From: Prevotella sp.
GTDB lineage: Bacteria; Bacteroidota; Bacteroidia; Bacteroidales; Bacteroidaceae
Reading direction: 5' to 3'
Length of the DNA stretch: 53,872 nt
Assembly (NCBI GenBank): GCA_017645905.1
Contig: JAGCNO010000145.1
Span: 1-53,872 of the forward strand
Shown here: positions 10,401 to 16,866 of the stretch, one piece after another
Numbering within the stretch: position 1 is the stretch's first letter
How the letters are laid out: the number at the start of each line of letters is the position of its first letter
Program-made: the position numbers and the translations under genes
The notes under the pieces: generated by a model
The model's database searches: none
Told to the model about the DNA's origin: nothing
Seen by the model: the letters and a program-made list of their open reading frames with translations, nothing else

Positions 10401-11137
10401 AACTCACGGGAATAGTAGGCCCCATTTTTAATTTGCTGTGTGCCCTCTGAGCTCTGCAGAAATCCAATCTTGGTGGGACCCACGTCACCGTTCAGGTTGC
10501 CACTGGCCGAAATGGCCTGGTAGCCCGTCATCACGGCCGTAGGCTGGTTGTTGCTGTTCCAAAGCGTCGGTGCCGAGAAGCTGTAAGTTTGGTCGATATC
10601 AATCTTACTGTCGCGGTTGTAAACCCATTTGCCTACAATCCTCACCGTGTGGGTCGATCCCGACTCCATACTGCTTATATACACGCGCATGAAACAAGAA
10701 AATTTCCTGTGGTTTGTCCAATCCTGCGACTCATACGGGTCACGGAAGCGCACTCGATAGGTGATGCCATCATTAGTCTTGTCGTAGGTTTTCCCCCACC
10801 AACTGTCATAAGCGTAGGCATCATCCTTGGCCTGAGTACCATCGCCTGAGCCACCGTCGTAGTATTGGCCTACCTCAGCAGCATTACACACCTTGACGCC
10901 GTCGACCCAGATTTCAGGGGCACTTACCCAGAAGCTATTGGCACCCGTCGTCCAGTCGTAATACAGCATCTTCATCTCAAGATAGGGCTCGTTCGATTTG
11001 GGGCTATGATGGATGAAGGTGTAATCAGTGTTCACTACACTGATAGCCCACGTCGGACTACTGCCTCCAGAAAGGCAGACAAAGAACAACAGCAGCATCC
11101 GCCACCATCGCTCTGTTTTGTACTGTTTACTTTCCAT
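1430..11137 (-). CDS. Giant multidomain LamG/Fn3 surface protein with T9SS sorting domain
   Basis: 3235 residues from ATG at 11137; the frame is open further upstream, but this start gives a proper signal peptide (WWRMLLLFFVCLSGGSSP, cut near TWA). Visible modules in rough order: three Fn3-like domains (about 305-610), a carboxypeptidase-regulatory-like strand set (620-650), a LamG/concanavalin domain (655-850), a second regulatory-like domain (955-1025), a long central region I do not recognise (about 1030-2150), two more LamG domains (2180-2350 and 2365-2560), an Ig-like stretch, a module shared with the downstream companion protein (2770-2880), and a type A T9SS sorting tail (IYDLQGRKL, KGVYIVNGQKK). 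LamG domains usually bind glycans or proteins, so a surface adhesin or glycan-binding role is likely. A degenerate 7-bp repeat tract (about 1646-1682) encodes part of the C-terminal region. Transcription probably starts near 11388, giving a leader of about 250 nt. Confidence 0.85.
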   Translation of the reverse strand: MESKQYKTERWWRMLLLFFVCLSGGSSPTWAISVVNTDYTFIHHSPKSNEPYLEMKMLYYDWTTGANSFWVSAPEIWVDGVKVCNAAEVGQYYDGGSGDGTQAKDDAYAYDSWWGKTYDKTNDGITYRVRFRDPYESQDWTNHRKFSCFMRVYISSMESGSTHTVRIVGKWVYNRDSKIDIDQTYSFSAPTLWNSNNQPTAVMTGYQAISASGNLNGDVGPTKIGFLQSSEGTQQIKNGAYYSREFKNPNSLEGMQSKDKNTTSFSGLTGKHTRADAHEKDGSSTSIQYAISASDNGFTTYFYKWYDVSVQGFAYPHDLESAPDQWTKSVTLTWKKEDTGRCKEGSWSIYRGNDLIESGWSYDKLSYTVPAPAYDTKYTYKVAFVPKSTPTGTAAISSLSVSKDTTVVRDWSISNFKGVLEGDNAIKLTWSHPSIIDASSSKKYTLTLERRDNSADVPAWEKVTTIDITSPDTEDGTYTDNDGLRANHSYSYRLSISLLGTTITTQDSDFNPVTLGGSEITAFTATRGTYSNVVKLSWTVRQIGIDDTEFSLYRRPLGSTDENAWQWLENFSGKATNYSYNDESVQAGNYNQYKIAIVVTNANTGKQTISSSMLTDGFTFSSGVVSGRITYGTGAGVEGAKVVLKKQNGDGEVSQSGGMHSLRFKGSRYTGLNYQSDTTEIKQLYSGDFSMQMYVYPVYEEMAANNTRYCVFDTEYNLSLYLKTNTATKSFRIVPWLQNYIESNIYIPGNQWSHISLVYKHDIDSIMIVVTKADGTKQTDKLFAQYKWDNRGKSVAIGNTAGMNANANFRGFLDEVRFFTKALTDKEIERNYNHPLAGTEDGLAIYYPMDEGIASQTVAYDFSKTNGIPNGRHASAGSVPAIATENLPSEDQLSLMNYTDENGNYTVRGVPYSGEGTAYSVVPKKGTHVFSPSSQSRFVSSSSLVHNGVDFSDISSFPVSGKVFYAGTDYPVEGVNFYVDGVACTRGGELIASAEDGSYTISVPIGDHYISVAKSGHVFANKGRYPADPFKTDTCALFKDELKGLEFQDVTLVNFAGRVVGGDIEGKKPVGFGLSENNIGVTQIVLTPLNTVPRLNAIKVVTETSFRYDTNTDTVHVASSTPVINSTSWRGAGDDDCRNIYIDTDPVTGEFSAMVPPLQYKISSMSVLSNVDVDFGELPTVDLSNPLTEISDTLKHEDDTEETYTCNALLNHIYHNPKPTFTVIQDGRKDGSFGIKSYKMKVPEGDVVIDDIYSTDGSTVTYNYGVTGHKAPLFMQDNPYSFFIEGYELYENYDASATNPVVSRVPLADVVVTIDNALSADQTVWLVTGEVEVDGETYNAQEGQVKDLESNQLVLDSLGQAVYEWHAGLPNVASPYTRTISMSYDINGKQYLWDGNGMEGIILGDLSSGNNFVTSGPDKLVMILRDPPGTGSSAEWTTGTSYSMTKLENDTWSDSFESGFTSHLGHTEEFITGTGTVTVANTTLVASSCKIEDKDDLTTHVTEENEGEKGETIETAISIEETVATSGEPDFVGADGDVFVGQATNIIFGNARHIGFMPVDGGYEVGLRNVISTGMNFGTTFSYSQSYIENTLLPNFEMMRENLLKTKTQAEIDQYNPVKGVGVHNLGRDAGNLYYTTLTPEDEHFGEDGTYTIILPDGLELMPDSIKEKNDEVLAMTWALKEDIATTDSVRWINNQIRGWKKYLAFNEEEKVKAFEKREKEDKDMEYVNYSFDGGASRTYTWEKDSTNTSSWEWSVNAGLLVGNRLGFEWNKTGVDWDLEVTVNGGRHEAKDTVNAYTTSFSYTLAEEGSDAISVDVYRYGAFGPIFRTRGGQTSNPYEGKVVTKYYEPGTTIMEATMQIEVPQIDVDVPIVSDIPTGNAANYTLRLSNASEIGEDVAYQLFMLDDTNPYSAILTIDGKALSGEGRLIKVPGNQTLTKTLQLRQGDTSILDYTGNNEPNHDLFDRGIGIVFASESQPEDIADTVFIKAYFVPSSSDVALRLSNTTMNTQTGSDLTLTFSGFDRNYHNLKAFRLQYKEPGTTDWTLLKEYVLNEKDKTKNNEYLPTTGANISYTQPMESFPDGNYLFRVVSAATYGLGEVYKYSDELALIKDMKKPTPMGQPEPTDGILDIGDELSVTFNETILNGELTQEKNFVITGVLNGSKIEHETALSMQDTETTAQTEANITLAGKDFSIDTWVNLSSAGTILSHGTASNKLTVGTDASGHLVVAIAGDTCISKNTVPRNEWVFLTLNYQAGTNGGNLSAAAATADDEISLFSGKAVAPYDGNGPLAVGQQAKGAIHELLLWDEAHDMTTALLNRTKTKNPSTRHLIGYWKMNEGEGKTIRDYSRSRHMTMSDETWYMNNVNKSVSFSGNDYIRLLTADSPYSLEDDYAVELWMRGDKQKGEAQLLQAGQVGLYLDANGQLQLATKGAGIYDGESTMQTTSPVLTDNAWHHVALNVLRQGAAAVYVDGNRVLTTNASNVGHIATNYMYLGMRRSAEYADSTNAVGTLHYERPFKGQLDEVRVWDATLNADKLSNDRKVRLTGKEAGLVAYYPFETKKLDSGNQVVTEGYDIDLVTRDSTHMAERLAPDSFTPQTLNYSDEAPAMRTKPTETNVSYTYVASDNKIVIELDENPATIDGTTINFTVRSVRDVNGNYSEPAIWSAFVNQKELVWADDALSIEQPVETSGTVTATIVNKGGKQQMWTLEGMPSWLQASSEYGTTNPRNETQVTFTVSPATPIGKYEETVYLKGNDGIYTPLTISVRVTGDKPLWSVNPGDYEGSMSIMASLDFLGTMSEDEDDIVAAFINGQCRGVAQPEYKQRYDGYMVTMTVYGMSSETDTLEFKAYDASTGIIYPVVKAFLYGETEPTFITYEENNLIGRYGTPARLSATDEIEQNIELGNGWNWMSLGVKPESFTVDNVFAKAGGKVEYVKSKKATAEMGSNGWFSTIDKMNNREMYAVQTNEALTLSVTGHRVKPSDEPISLEDGWSWVAFNGLSVMSLEYGLSDMQPQTDEIIKSQHAVAYYDNYEWSGSLKQLTPGQGYKIQAKTARPFTYPSAATTASRAANRVERHDDEEAHPSIFTPVDYHQYPANMVLIAQIVAEGLPVANADLGVFAEEECREAVVTDDRGMVYITIPGDDPCSLTFRVAIDGQYLMVNGQSINYETDAVIGTPRAPFVIDLGTATAIGYVANDSQSAEQIYDLQGRKLNYINAEGKKLRKGVYIVNGQKKVK

Positions 11138-11394
11138 AGTCTTTAACTTTTTGGTAATAATAATAAGTTTTAGCTTGCGGATAACAAAAAACGGATTCCC
11201 CCGGATTCTGCCATAGGAAAAACGTTGCTGCCTGGAGGGCATTATAATAATAATGTATAGGCTTTAGAAATGAAAGGAGTTGAGAGTAACAAAATCTTTG
11301 AATGACCGAGGGTGTCGGCCATTATTTGCTCTCGCATAACATTAATTATGGTCCCTCTGCAGGCCATAGGCATGTCCGTGTTGTTTTAACGGGG

Positions 11395-11402
11395 CAAAAA
11401 TA
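11395..11402 (-). promoter_or_regulatory. Promoter of the giant-protein operon
   Basis: The minus strand carries -7 box TATTTTTG, with a TTTG about 20 bp upstream inside an A/T-rich region. It lies 258 bp before the start codon at 11137, which implies an untranslated leader of roughly 250 nt. I could not assign this leader to a known riboswitch class. Confidence 0.6.
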
Positions 11403-11500
11403 CGAAAAATATTATTAACAAACAAATAAAATACATGTTTTTTTTCGAGGAGCATCTTAAAAAATGTGAATGTCAAAACGGCCTTTAGAACCTTGAAGGA

Positions 11501-11626
11501 CGGACTATTCTAAAAGGGAATACGGATTATTCTGAAAGTATGGACGGAGGAAGCGCACAGTTTCCAGTAAGGGAACTCACAGTTCCCCCTAAGGAAACTG
11601 GCAGTTCCCAGTAAGGAAACTGCCAG
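11501..11626. repeat. 22-bp tandem repeats, two sequence types
   Basis: Two consecutive 22-bp units starting CGGAYTATTCT (11501-11544) are followed after 13 bp by three consecutive 22-bp units of a different sequence (11558-11579, 11580-11601, 11602-11623) with core CAGTTYCC then GGAAACT or GGGAACT, plus a partial CAG. The second type has internal dyad symmetry. The array fills most of the gap between the GH2 stop (11659) and the promoter of the giant gene. The rest of the gap (11138-11500) holds the promoter and leader; I see no gene in it. Confidence 0.85.
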
Positions 11627-11658
11627 AGATAAATAAGCAAGCTGCAAGAAAGAAGTAA

Positions 11659-14145
11659 CTATTGTGTGGTCATAGTTAGTTTTGCGGGCTTCATTCCTTT
11701 AGCCGTTGCGGTGAGCGTGACGCTGCCTGGCTGGCGGGTGGAGCGGAGTATGACGGTGCAGGTGCCGTTGAAGAGGCGTCGGGTGTTGACCATTGACCAT
11801 TGTCCATTGACCATTGACCATCCTGCGGTCAGCTCTTCGCTGTTGATGTCGCCATTGATGATGCCTACTATCTGCGCGTTTCCCTCGACGGAGAAGGTCA
11901 CCTCGTCGGTGGCCGTCATAGCACGACGTCCCTTCTTGTCCAAGGCGACGATGCGCACGTGCTGTAGGTCGTAGCCGTCTGCATACCATTTGCTATTTGA
12001 CAATTTACTGTTTACGATTTGGCTGCGCTTTGTGGGTGTTGCGTCTAAATCGGGCTCGGCAATGAGGCGTACGGCGGGGCCGGTGGTCTCAATTTTGTGA
12101 CGGGCAACGATGATGCCGTTGCTGCGGGCTATGGCTTCCAGCTTGCCGGGTTGGTATGCTATGCCGTTCCAGCGAATCTGGTTGCGCTGCTTCGGGTCAT
12201 TGACGGGGTTTGCTTTCTTGCCGAGTGACTTGCCGTTGAGGAGCAGCTCTACCTCGTCGGCGTTGGTGTAGGTGATGAGGGATAGCTTTTGCCCCTCCAC
12301 CCGGTTCCAATGGTCGCTCATGCCGTCGTTACCCGTCTGCACACCGTTCCACATCATGTCGCCCTTCTTGTCGATGACGGCTATGTGCATCACCGGCTCG
12401 TCGGGACAGAACATCGACTTCATGAGATAAGCCTTCGGCTTCGGCTCCAGGTCGATGGCGAAGACGCCCTGGCTCCATCCCTTTGCGGGCCATCCCTGGC
12501 TCTCGCCGAGATAGTCGATGGCTCCCCAGTAAGCCAGTCCGATGACGCGGTCGCGGTCCATCTCGAAGAAGTTTGGTCCCATGGCGGCAATCGCAGCCTC
12601 GCTCTGGTAGAACGTCATCCAGGGGAAGCGGCGACCGTCGCCAGGGAAGTACATGTAGCGGTAGTTGTAGGCCTGCACGTCGGTAATCATGGCCAGGTCG
12701 CAGGGAAGGGAGTCGGTCTGCCAGTTGCGGTAGCGGGGGTGCATGGCCACGGTGACGAGGCGTGTGGAGTCGTAGCGCTGCATGAGGGTCTTCATCAGGC
12801 GGTACATGGTCACGCCGTAGTCGTTATAGGGCTGGTTGGGGTCTTGCTGCAGCTCGTTGCCGAGGCTCCACATCACGACGGATGGCGAGTTGCGGTCGCG
12901 CTTCACCCATTCGGGGACGTCCTTCTGCCAGAGAGCCTCAAAGGGGACGCGGCCGCCGGTGTGCTGGCGCGTCCACTTGTCGTAGAGCTCGTCGACGACG
13001 AGGATGCCGTACTGGTCGCACAGTTCGATGAACTCGCGGCTATAGGGGTTGTGGCTGGTACGTATGTGGTTGATGCCGAAGCTCTTCATCAGCTTGATGC
13101 GCTTCTCGATGGCGCGTGGATAGGCGGCAGCTCCGAGGGCACCCAGCGAGTGGTGGTTGGCATAGCCTTGCAGCAGGACTTTCTTGCCGTTGAGCTTCAG
13201 GCCGAACTTCGGACCTATCTCTATGGTGCGAATGCCAAAGCGCTCGCTGTAGTCATCGGCGGGGGTGCCGTTCTCGTGCATGAGCGTCACCTTGGCCGTG
13301 TAGAGGTTAGGATGCTCGGTGTCCCACAGCTGGGGGTTGGGAATCTCCGTTTCACGCAGCTGCTGCTCAATGGTTCGTGTAGGCGTGCTGCGTCGTACGG
13401 TATCGGTAAACTCACAGACAATCTGGCCCTGCGGGTCGAAAACCTCTACGTGGACGGGCATTTTCTTGTCTCTGCCGCGAGAGACGACCTCCACGGAGAG
13501 ACTCACATATTTATTATCGCGCGTAGTGATGTAGAGGGGATGGCGCTCGAAATAGACGTCACGGTCGGTGGCGATGAGCTTCACGCCCCGGAAGAGACCG
13601 CCGCCGGTATACCAGCGTGAGGACATTGGGTCGCGGGTGTCGGCAAGTACGGCAATGATGTTCTCGTCGCGCCCGTAGCGCAGCATGCCCGTCACGTCAA
13701 CCTGAAAGCCCACGTAGCCATAGTCCGTACCTCCGACGAGCTGTCCGTTGACATACACATCGCCGGTGTACATGATGCCTCCGAAGTCGAGGATAATCCT
13801 TTTCCCGCGCAGGGAGTCAGGCAGCATGAAGTGTTTTCGATACCATGCCTTACCCATCTCCTTGAAGCCACGTGACGAGAGCCGGCTCTTGATGTTGGCG
13901 GCGACATCGCTGTTGTCGGCCTTCTCGTCGGCCGCCGGCGCCACCCATGGCTGCTCTATCTGGAAGTCGTGGGGCAGGTCGAGCAGGCGCCACTGGTAGT
14001 CATCATACATCAGGCCGGAAGCACCCTCCACATCGCCGGCATGGAAGCGCCATTCGAAGTCAAGGCTCTCCACATAGCGGGGCTGAGCCGAAAGGGCTGC
14101 ACCAAGCGCAAAGGTACAGAAAATAACAGAAATAAGCCGTTTCAT
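11659..14145 (-). CDS. Secreted glycoside hydrolase family 2 enzyme (beta-galactosidase-like)
   Basis: 828 residues with a signal peptide (MKRLISVIFCTFALGAALSA). Order of parts: N-terminal GH2 sugar-binding jelly-roll (about 25-190), Ig-like domain (190-300), TIM barrel (300-580) with the acid/base glutamate in SLGNELQ (about 427) and a likely nucleophile in FYQSEAA (about 515), then C-terminal beta domains. It acts in the periplasm or at the cell surface on beta-linked galactose or a related sugar; exact substrate unknown. The start overlaps the upstream GH28 stop by 4 bp, indicating translational coupling. Two in-frame insertions interrupt otherwise typical C-terminal sequence: a 35-bp repeat (11986-12020, encoding NSKLSNSKW) and five TTGACCA-type heptamers (11786-11820, encoding WSMVNGQWSMVN) placed just before the RRLFNG motif. 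Confidence 0.9.
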   Translation of the reverse strand: MKRLISVIFCTFALGAALSAQPRYVESLDFEWRFHAGDVEGASGLMYDDYQWRLLDLPHDFQIEQPWVAPAADEKADNSDVAANIKSRLSSRGFKEMGKAWYRKHFMLPDSLRGKRIILDFGGIMYTGDVYVNGQLVGGTDYGYVGFQVDVTGMLRYGRDENIIAVLADTRDPMSSRWYTGGGLFRGVKLIATDRDVYFERHPLYITTRDNKYVSLSVEVVSRGRDKKMPVHVEVFDPQGQIVCEFTDTVRRSTPTRTIEQQLRETEIPNPQLWDTEHPNLYTAKVTLMHENGTPADDYSERFGIRTIEIGPKFGLKLNGKKVLLQGYANHHSLGALGAAAYPRAIEKRIKLMKSFGINHIRTSHNPYSREFIELCDQYGILVVDELYDKWTRQHTGGRVPFEALWQKDVPEWVKRDRNSPSVVMWSLGNELQQDPNQPYNDYGVTMYRLMKTLMQRYDSTRLVTVAMHPRYRNWQTDSLPCDLAMITDVQAYNYRYMYFPGDGRRFPWMTFYQSEAAIAAMGPNFFEMDRDRVIGLAYWGAIDYLGESQGWPAKGWSQGVFAIDLEPKPKAYLMKSMFCPDEPVMHIAVIDKKGDMMWNGVQTGNDGMSDHWNRVEGQKLSLITYTNADEVELLLNGKSLGKKANPVNDPKQRNQIRWNGIAYQPGKLEAIARSNGIIVARHKIETTGPAVRLIAEPDLDATPTKRSQIVNSKLSNSKWYADGYDLQHVRIVALDKKGRRAMTATDEVTFSVEGNAQIVGIINGDINSEELTAGWSMVNGQWSMVNTRRLFNGTCTVILRSTRQPGSVTLTATAKGMKPAKLTMTTQ
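11786..11820. repeat. Five heptamer repeats (TTGACCA) inside the GH2 gene
   Basis: Five contiguous 7-bp units (TTGACCA four times, TTGTCCA once) in the coding sequence. On the coding strand they encode an insertion between SEEL and RRLFNG of the GH2 C-terminal domain. Because 7 is not a multiple of 3, gain or loss of one unit would shift the frame about 43 codons before the stop. Confidence 0.85.
11986..12020. repeat. 35-bp repeat copy inside the GH2 gene
   Basis: Matches positions 486-520 in the unrelated T9SS cargo gene at 33 of 35 positions. It is itself built from five degenerate 7-bp units of the type AAATCGT on the minus strand. Both copies are read in the same frame and give NSKLS-x-SKW. 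Confidence 0.85.
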
Positions 14146-15611
14146 TCTAAGATAATATTGACGTTCTCTTTGGTGATGTTCTTGCTGTAGTTGAAGGTAG
14201 CGTCGTATTTCGACAGGATATAGATGTTCTTGAGGCTGATGCCGTCGATGGGCATCTCGGGCAGTCCGTTGAACTCCATGGCGTATCCTGCATGGTGGCA
14301 GATGACGTTTCGGATATCGATGTTGCGGAAAATAGGCGTCTCCTCGGTGACGGGCATTACCTCGGGAGCTTTCTGCTCTCCGCCCTCAGCCAGCACCTCG
14401 GCAACCGATTTTCCGCCATAATACATGTTAAAGGTGAGTGCATAGGTAGCGATGTCGGTCATGGAGATGCCGTCGATATAGATGTTCTCGACGATGCCAC
14501 CGCGACCGCGAGTGCTCTTGAAGCGTAGCCCCACGTCAGTTCCTACGAACTGGCAGTCTCGCACGCTGATATTCTTCACACCGCCGCTCATCTCCGAGCC
14601 TACGACGAAGCCTCCGTGACCGGCGAAGACCGTGCAGCCGTCGACGACAACGTTCTCGCAGGGACGTCCGCGCCGCCGTCCGTCCTTGTCCTTGCCGCTC
14701 TTCAGGCAGATGCCGTCGTCGCCCGCATCGAAGCGCGAGTTGATGATGAGGGCGTTGCGGCATGACTCCAGGTCGAGGGCATCGCCGTTCTGTGCATAGG
14801 CAGGGTTGCGGACGAGGACATTGTCGATGATGATATTCTCGCACATCAGTGGATGGAGGTTCCAGGCGGGAGAGTTCTGGAAGATAACGCCCTGGAGCAG
14901 TACGTTCTTGCAGTTCACGAGGCCCACCATGACGGGACGTAGGAAGCGTTTCACGGCCTGCCACTCCTCCTCGGTCTGTGCGGCGGGCACGTTCATGTTG
15001 GCTCCCTGTTCACCCTTGGCATAGCCCTCGGAGGGCACCCAGTAGCCCTTCTTCATCTCTACGCTGCCGGGCTGTTCCAACAGACGTTTCCAATGAGAGT
15101 CTGTGACTTTCGATTTCTTCACCGGGCGCCAGTACTGGCCGTTGCCGTCGATAACTCCCTCGCCCGTGATGGAGATGTTCTCAGCCCCGTTGGCACTGAT
15201 AGGCGACTGGCAGCGGCGGGTGTCAAGTCCCTCAAAGGAAGTCTTGATGAGCGGATAGAGTGACTCGTCGGCAGCGAACTGAACTACGGCGCCTTTCTCC
15301 AGATGCAGGTCAATGCCTGAACGGAGTACGATGGGGCCTGTGAGCCATACGCCACGCGGCACGATAAGGTGGCCACCGCCCTTTGCCGACAGGGCTTCGA
15401 TGGCTTTCACAAAAGCATCGGTGCAGAGTTTCTGACCCGTATTGTCGGCTCCAAACTGACTAAGTGTGACGCTGTTGTCGGTAATCGTCGGGGCAGTAAT
15501 CTCAGGCATGTTGAAAGGCAGGCCCTGTGTGTACTTTGCGTATGGATTATCGGCAAAGGCAAAGAGCGCCAAGGCCATAGCGCAGAATGTAGTAATGGTA
15601 CGTTTCTTCAT
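14142..15611 (-). CDS. Secreted GH28 polygalacturonase-type pectinase
   Basis: 489 residues with a signal peptide (MKKRTITTFCAMALALFAFA). A right-handed beta-helix enzyme that hydrolyses alpha-1,4 galacturonide links in pectin or rhamnogalacturonan. The family motifs are all visible: NGDALD (about 275), DAGDDGICLKSG with the paired catalytic aspartates (about 294), GHGGF (about 329) and RFKSTRGRGG (about 364). Its stop overlaps the GH2 start by 4 bp, so the two are an operon acting on the same glycan. The 28 bp directly before the ATG are four degenerate 7-bp repeats (15612-15639) with no Shine-Dalgarno site. The exact substrate (homogalacturonan, RG-I or RG-II side chain) cannot be read from sequence. 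Confidence 0.92.
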   Translation of the reverse strand: MKKRTITTFCAMALALFAFADNPYAKYTQGLPFNMPEITAPTITDNSVTLSQFGADNTGQKLCTDAFVKAIEALSAKGGGHLIVPRGVWLTGPIVLRSGIDLHLEKGAVVQFAADESLYPLIKTSFEGLDTRRCQSPISANGAENISITGEGVIDGNGQYWRPVKKSKVTDSHWKRLLEQPGSVEMKKGYWVPSEGYAKGEQGANMNVPAAQTEEEWQAVKRFLRPVMVGLVNCKNVLLQGVIFQNSPAWNLHPLMCENIIIDNVLVRNPAYAQNGDALDLESCRNALIINSRFDAGDDGICLKSGKDKDGRRRGRPCENVVVDGCTVFAGHGGFVVGSEMSGGVKNISVRDCQFVGTDVGLRFKSTRGRGGIVENIYIDGISMTDIATYALTFNMYYGGKSVAEVLAEGGEQKAPEVMPVTEETPIFRNIDIRNVICHHAGYAMEFNGLPEMPIDGISLKNIYILSKYDATFNYSKNITKENVNIILE

Positions 15612-15639
15612 AAGTTTTGGTTATTAGTTAGTAGTTATT
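15612..15639 (-). repeat. Heptamer tract abutting the GH28 start codon
   Basis: On the minus strand four 7-bp units (AATAACT, ACTAACT, AATAACC, AAAACTT) end exactly at the ATG. The A-rich leader probably serves as an unstructured ribosome landing region in place of a Shine-Dalgarno site. Confidence 0.75.
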
Positions 15640-15698
15640 AAAATGCTTTTGTGAAGGTGGGGGCTGCGCATTTAGCGCAGCATACGGGACAGGAGGTG

Positions 15699-16760
15699 TT
15701 AATTCTTCAGGATGTAGTCTGCAATCCAGGCGCCGACCTCGCGGGTGCCGTAATGCTGTCCGCCGTTCACTTGTATCTCCGGCGTGCGGACGTTGGCATC
15801 GAGCGAAGCCATGACGGCACGGCGCACGGCGGCACCCTCCTCCGTCAGGTCGAAATACTCCAGCAGCATGGCGGCCGAGAGAATCTGAGCCACGGGGTTG
15901 GCGATGTTCTGTCCGGTGGCCTGCGGCCATGAGCCGTGCACAGGCTCAAAGAGCGGTGTGTGCTCGCCCAGCGATGCCGACGGCTGCAAGCCCATGGAGC
16001 CGGTGATGCAGGACGTCTCGTCGGTGAGGATGTCGCCGAAGGTGTTCTCCGTCACGATGACATCGAAGAACCGTGGCTCCGTCAGCACGCGCATTGAGGC
16101 ATTGTCGATGAACATATAGTCGGTGGTTACCTCGGGGTATTGCTTCTCCATCTCTTTGGCTATCTGTCGCCACAACCGACTGCTGGCCAAGATGTTGGCC
16201 TTGTCGACGACGGTAAGGTGCCGACGGCGTGTCATGGCCATCTCGAAGGCCACTTTCAGGATGCGCTCTATCTCCGGTCGGGTGTAGGCATTGGTGTCGA
16301 AGGCACGATCGTTGTCCTGGTATCTCTCGCCGAAGTACATGCCGCCGGTCAGTTCGCGGATGACCACGAAGTCGGCTCCGCGCAGCAGTTCCTCCTTCAG
16401 CGGCGACTTATGAATCAAACAGTCGAAGGTGGTCACGGGCCGTATGTTGGCAAAGAGCCCCAGCCGTTTGCGAATGGCCAGCAGACCCTGCTCGGGCCGT
16501 ACAGGCGATGTGGGGTCGTTGTCGTATTTCGGGTCGCCGACGGCAGCGAAGAGTACGGCATCGGAGCGCATGCACACCTCGTGGGTCTCATCGGGGTAGG
16601 GATTGCCGACGGCATCGATGGCACACGCACCGCAAAGAGCCTCCTCATACTCAAACTCATGGCCGAAGCGCTTGGCCACGGCCTCCATCACGGCCACGCC
16701 TTGCTTCATAATCTCCGGACCGATACCGTCGCCCGGCAGCACAGCTATCTTCAGTTTCAT
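15699..16760 (-). CDS. leuB: 3-isopropylmalate dehydrogenase
   Basis: 353 residues, the usual length for the family. It oxidises and decarboxylates 3-isopropylmalate with NAD in leucine synthesis, in the cytosol. Visible signatures are the N-terminal [39 protein letters not shown] and [13 protein letters not shown] followed by [11 protein letters not shown]. It has its own promoter (16781-16788) and is separated from serA by a strong hairpin, so it is probably transcribed apart from serCA. No other leu genes are in the window; they must lie elsewhere. A 7-bp-stem hairpin (15663-15681) follows the stop but has no U tract. Confidence 0.96.
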   Translation of the reverse strand: MKLKIAVLPGDGIGPEIMKQGVAVMEAVAKRFGHEFEYEEALCGACAIDAVGNPYPDETHEVCMRSDAVLFAAVGDPKYDNDPTSPVRPEQGLLAIRKRLGLFANIRPVTTFDCLIHKSPLKEELLRGADFVVIRELTGGMYFGERYQDNDRAFDTNAYTRPEIERILKVAFEMAMTRRRHLTVVDKANILASSRLWRQIAKEMEKQYPEVTTDYMFIDNASMRVLTEPRFFDVIVTENTFGDILTDETSCITGSMGLQPSASLGEHTPLFEPVHGSWPQATGQNIANPVAQILSAAMLLEYFDLTEEGAAVRRAVMASLDANVRTPEIQVNGGQHYGTREVGAWIADYILKN

Positions 16761-16780
16761 ATTATTACCGTTTAACCGTG

Positions 16781-16788
16781 CAAATATA
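16781..16788 (-). promoter_or_regulatory. leuB promoter -7 box
   Basis: Minus-strand TATATTTG fits the Bacteroidota -7 consensus and lies 21 bp before the leuB ATG, giving a very short leader. It is placed just after the hairpin that ends serA. Confidence 0.65.
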
Positions 16789-16800
16789 TGGAATAATTGC

Positions 16801-16840
16801 TAAACGGCCAAACTTTCCGTCGGGAAAGTCTGGCCGTTTA
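16801..16840. terminator. Long hairpin between serA and leuB
   Basis: An 18-bp stem with one mismatch (TAAACGGCCAAACTTTCC, then GTCG, then the complement). It sits 26 bp after the serA stop. The T run (ATTTTT) follows on the plus-strand side, while the minus-strand tail is only A/T-rich, so it may end serCA transcription or block read-through in both directions. Confidence 0.6.
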
Positions 16841-16866
16841 ACATTTTTACAGATACAGGGGGACGA

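Noticed and set aside
12289-13620. 443-codon plus-strand open frame opposite GH2
   Set aside because: Antisense to GH2 catalytic sequence; rich in Val, His, Leu and Ala as expected for a shadow, with no family resemblance.
15663-15681. Hairpin GCTGCGC/GCGCAGC as leuB terminator
   Set aside because: The 7-bp stem is real but no U run follows on the minus strand, so I did not annotate it as a terminator.
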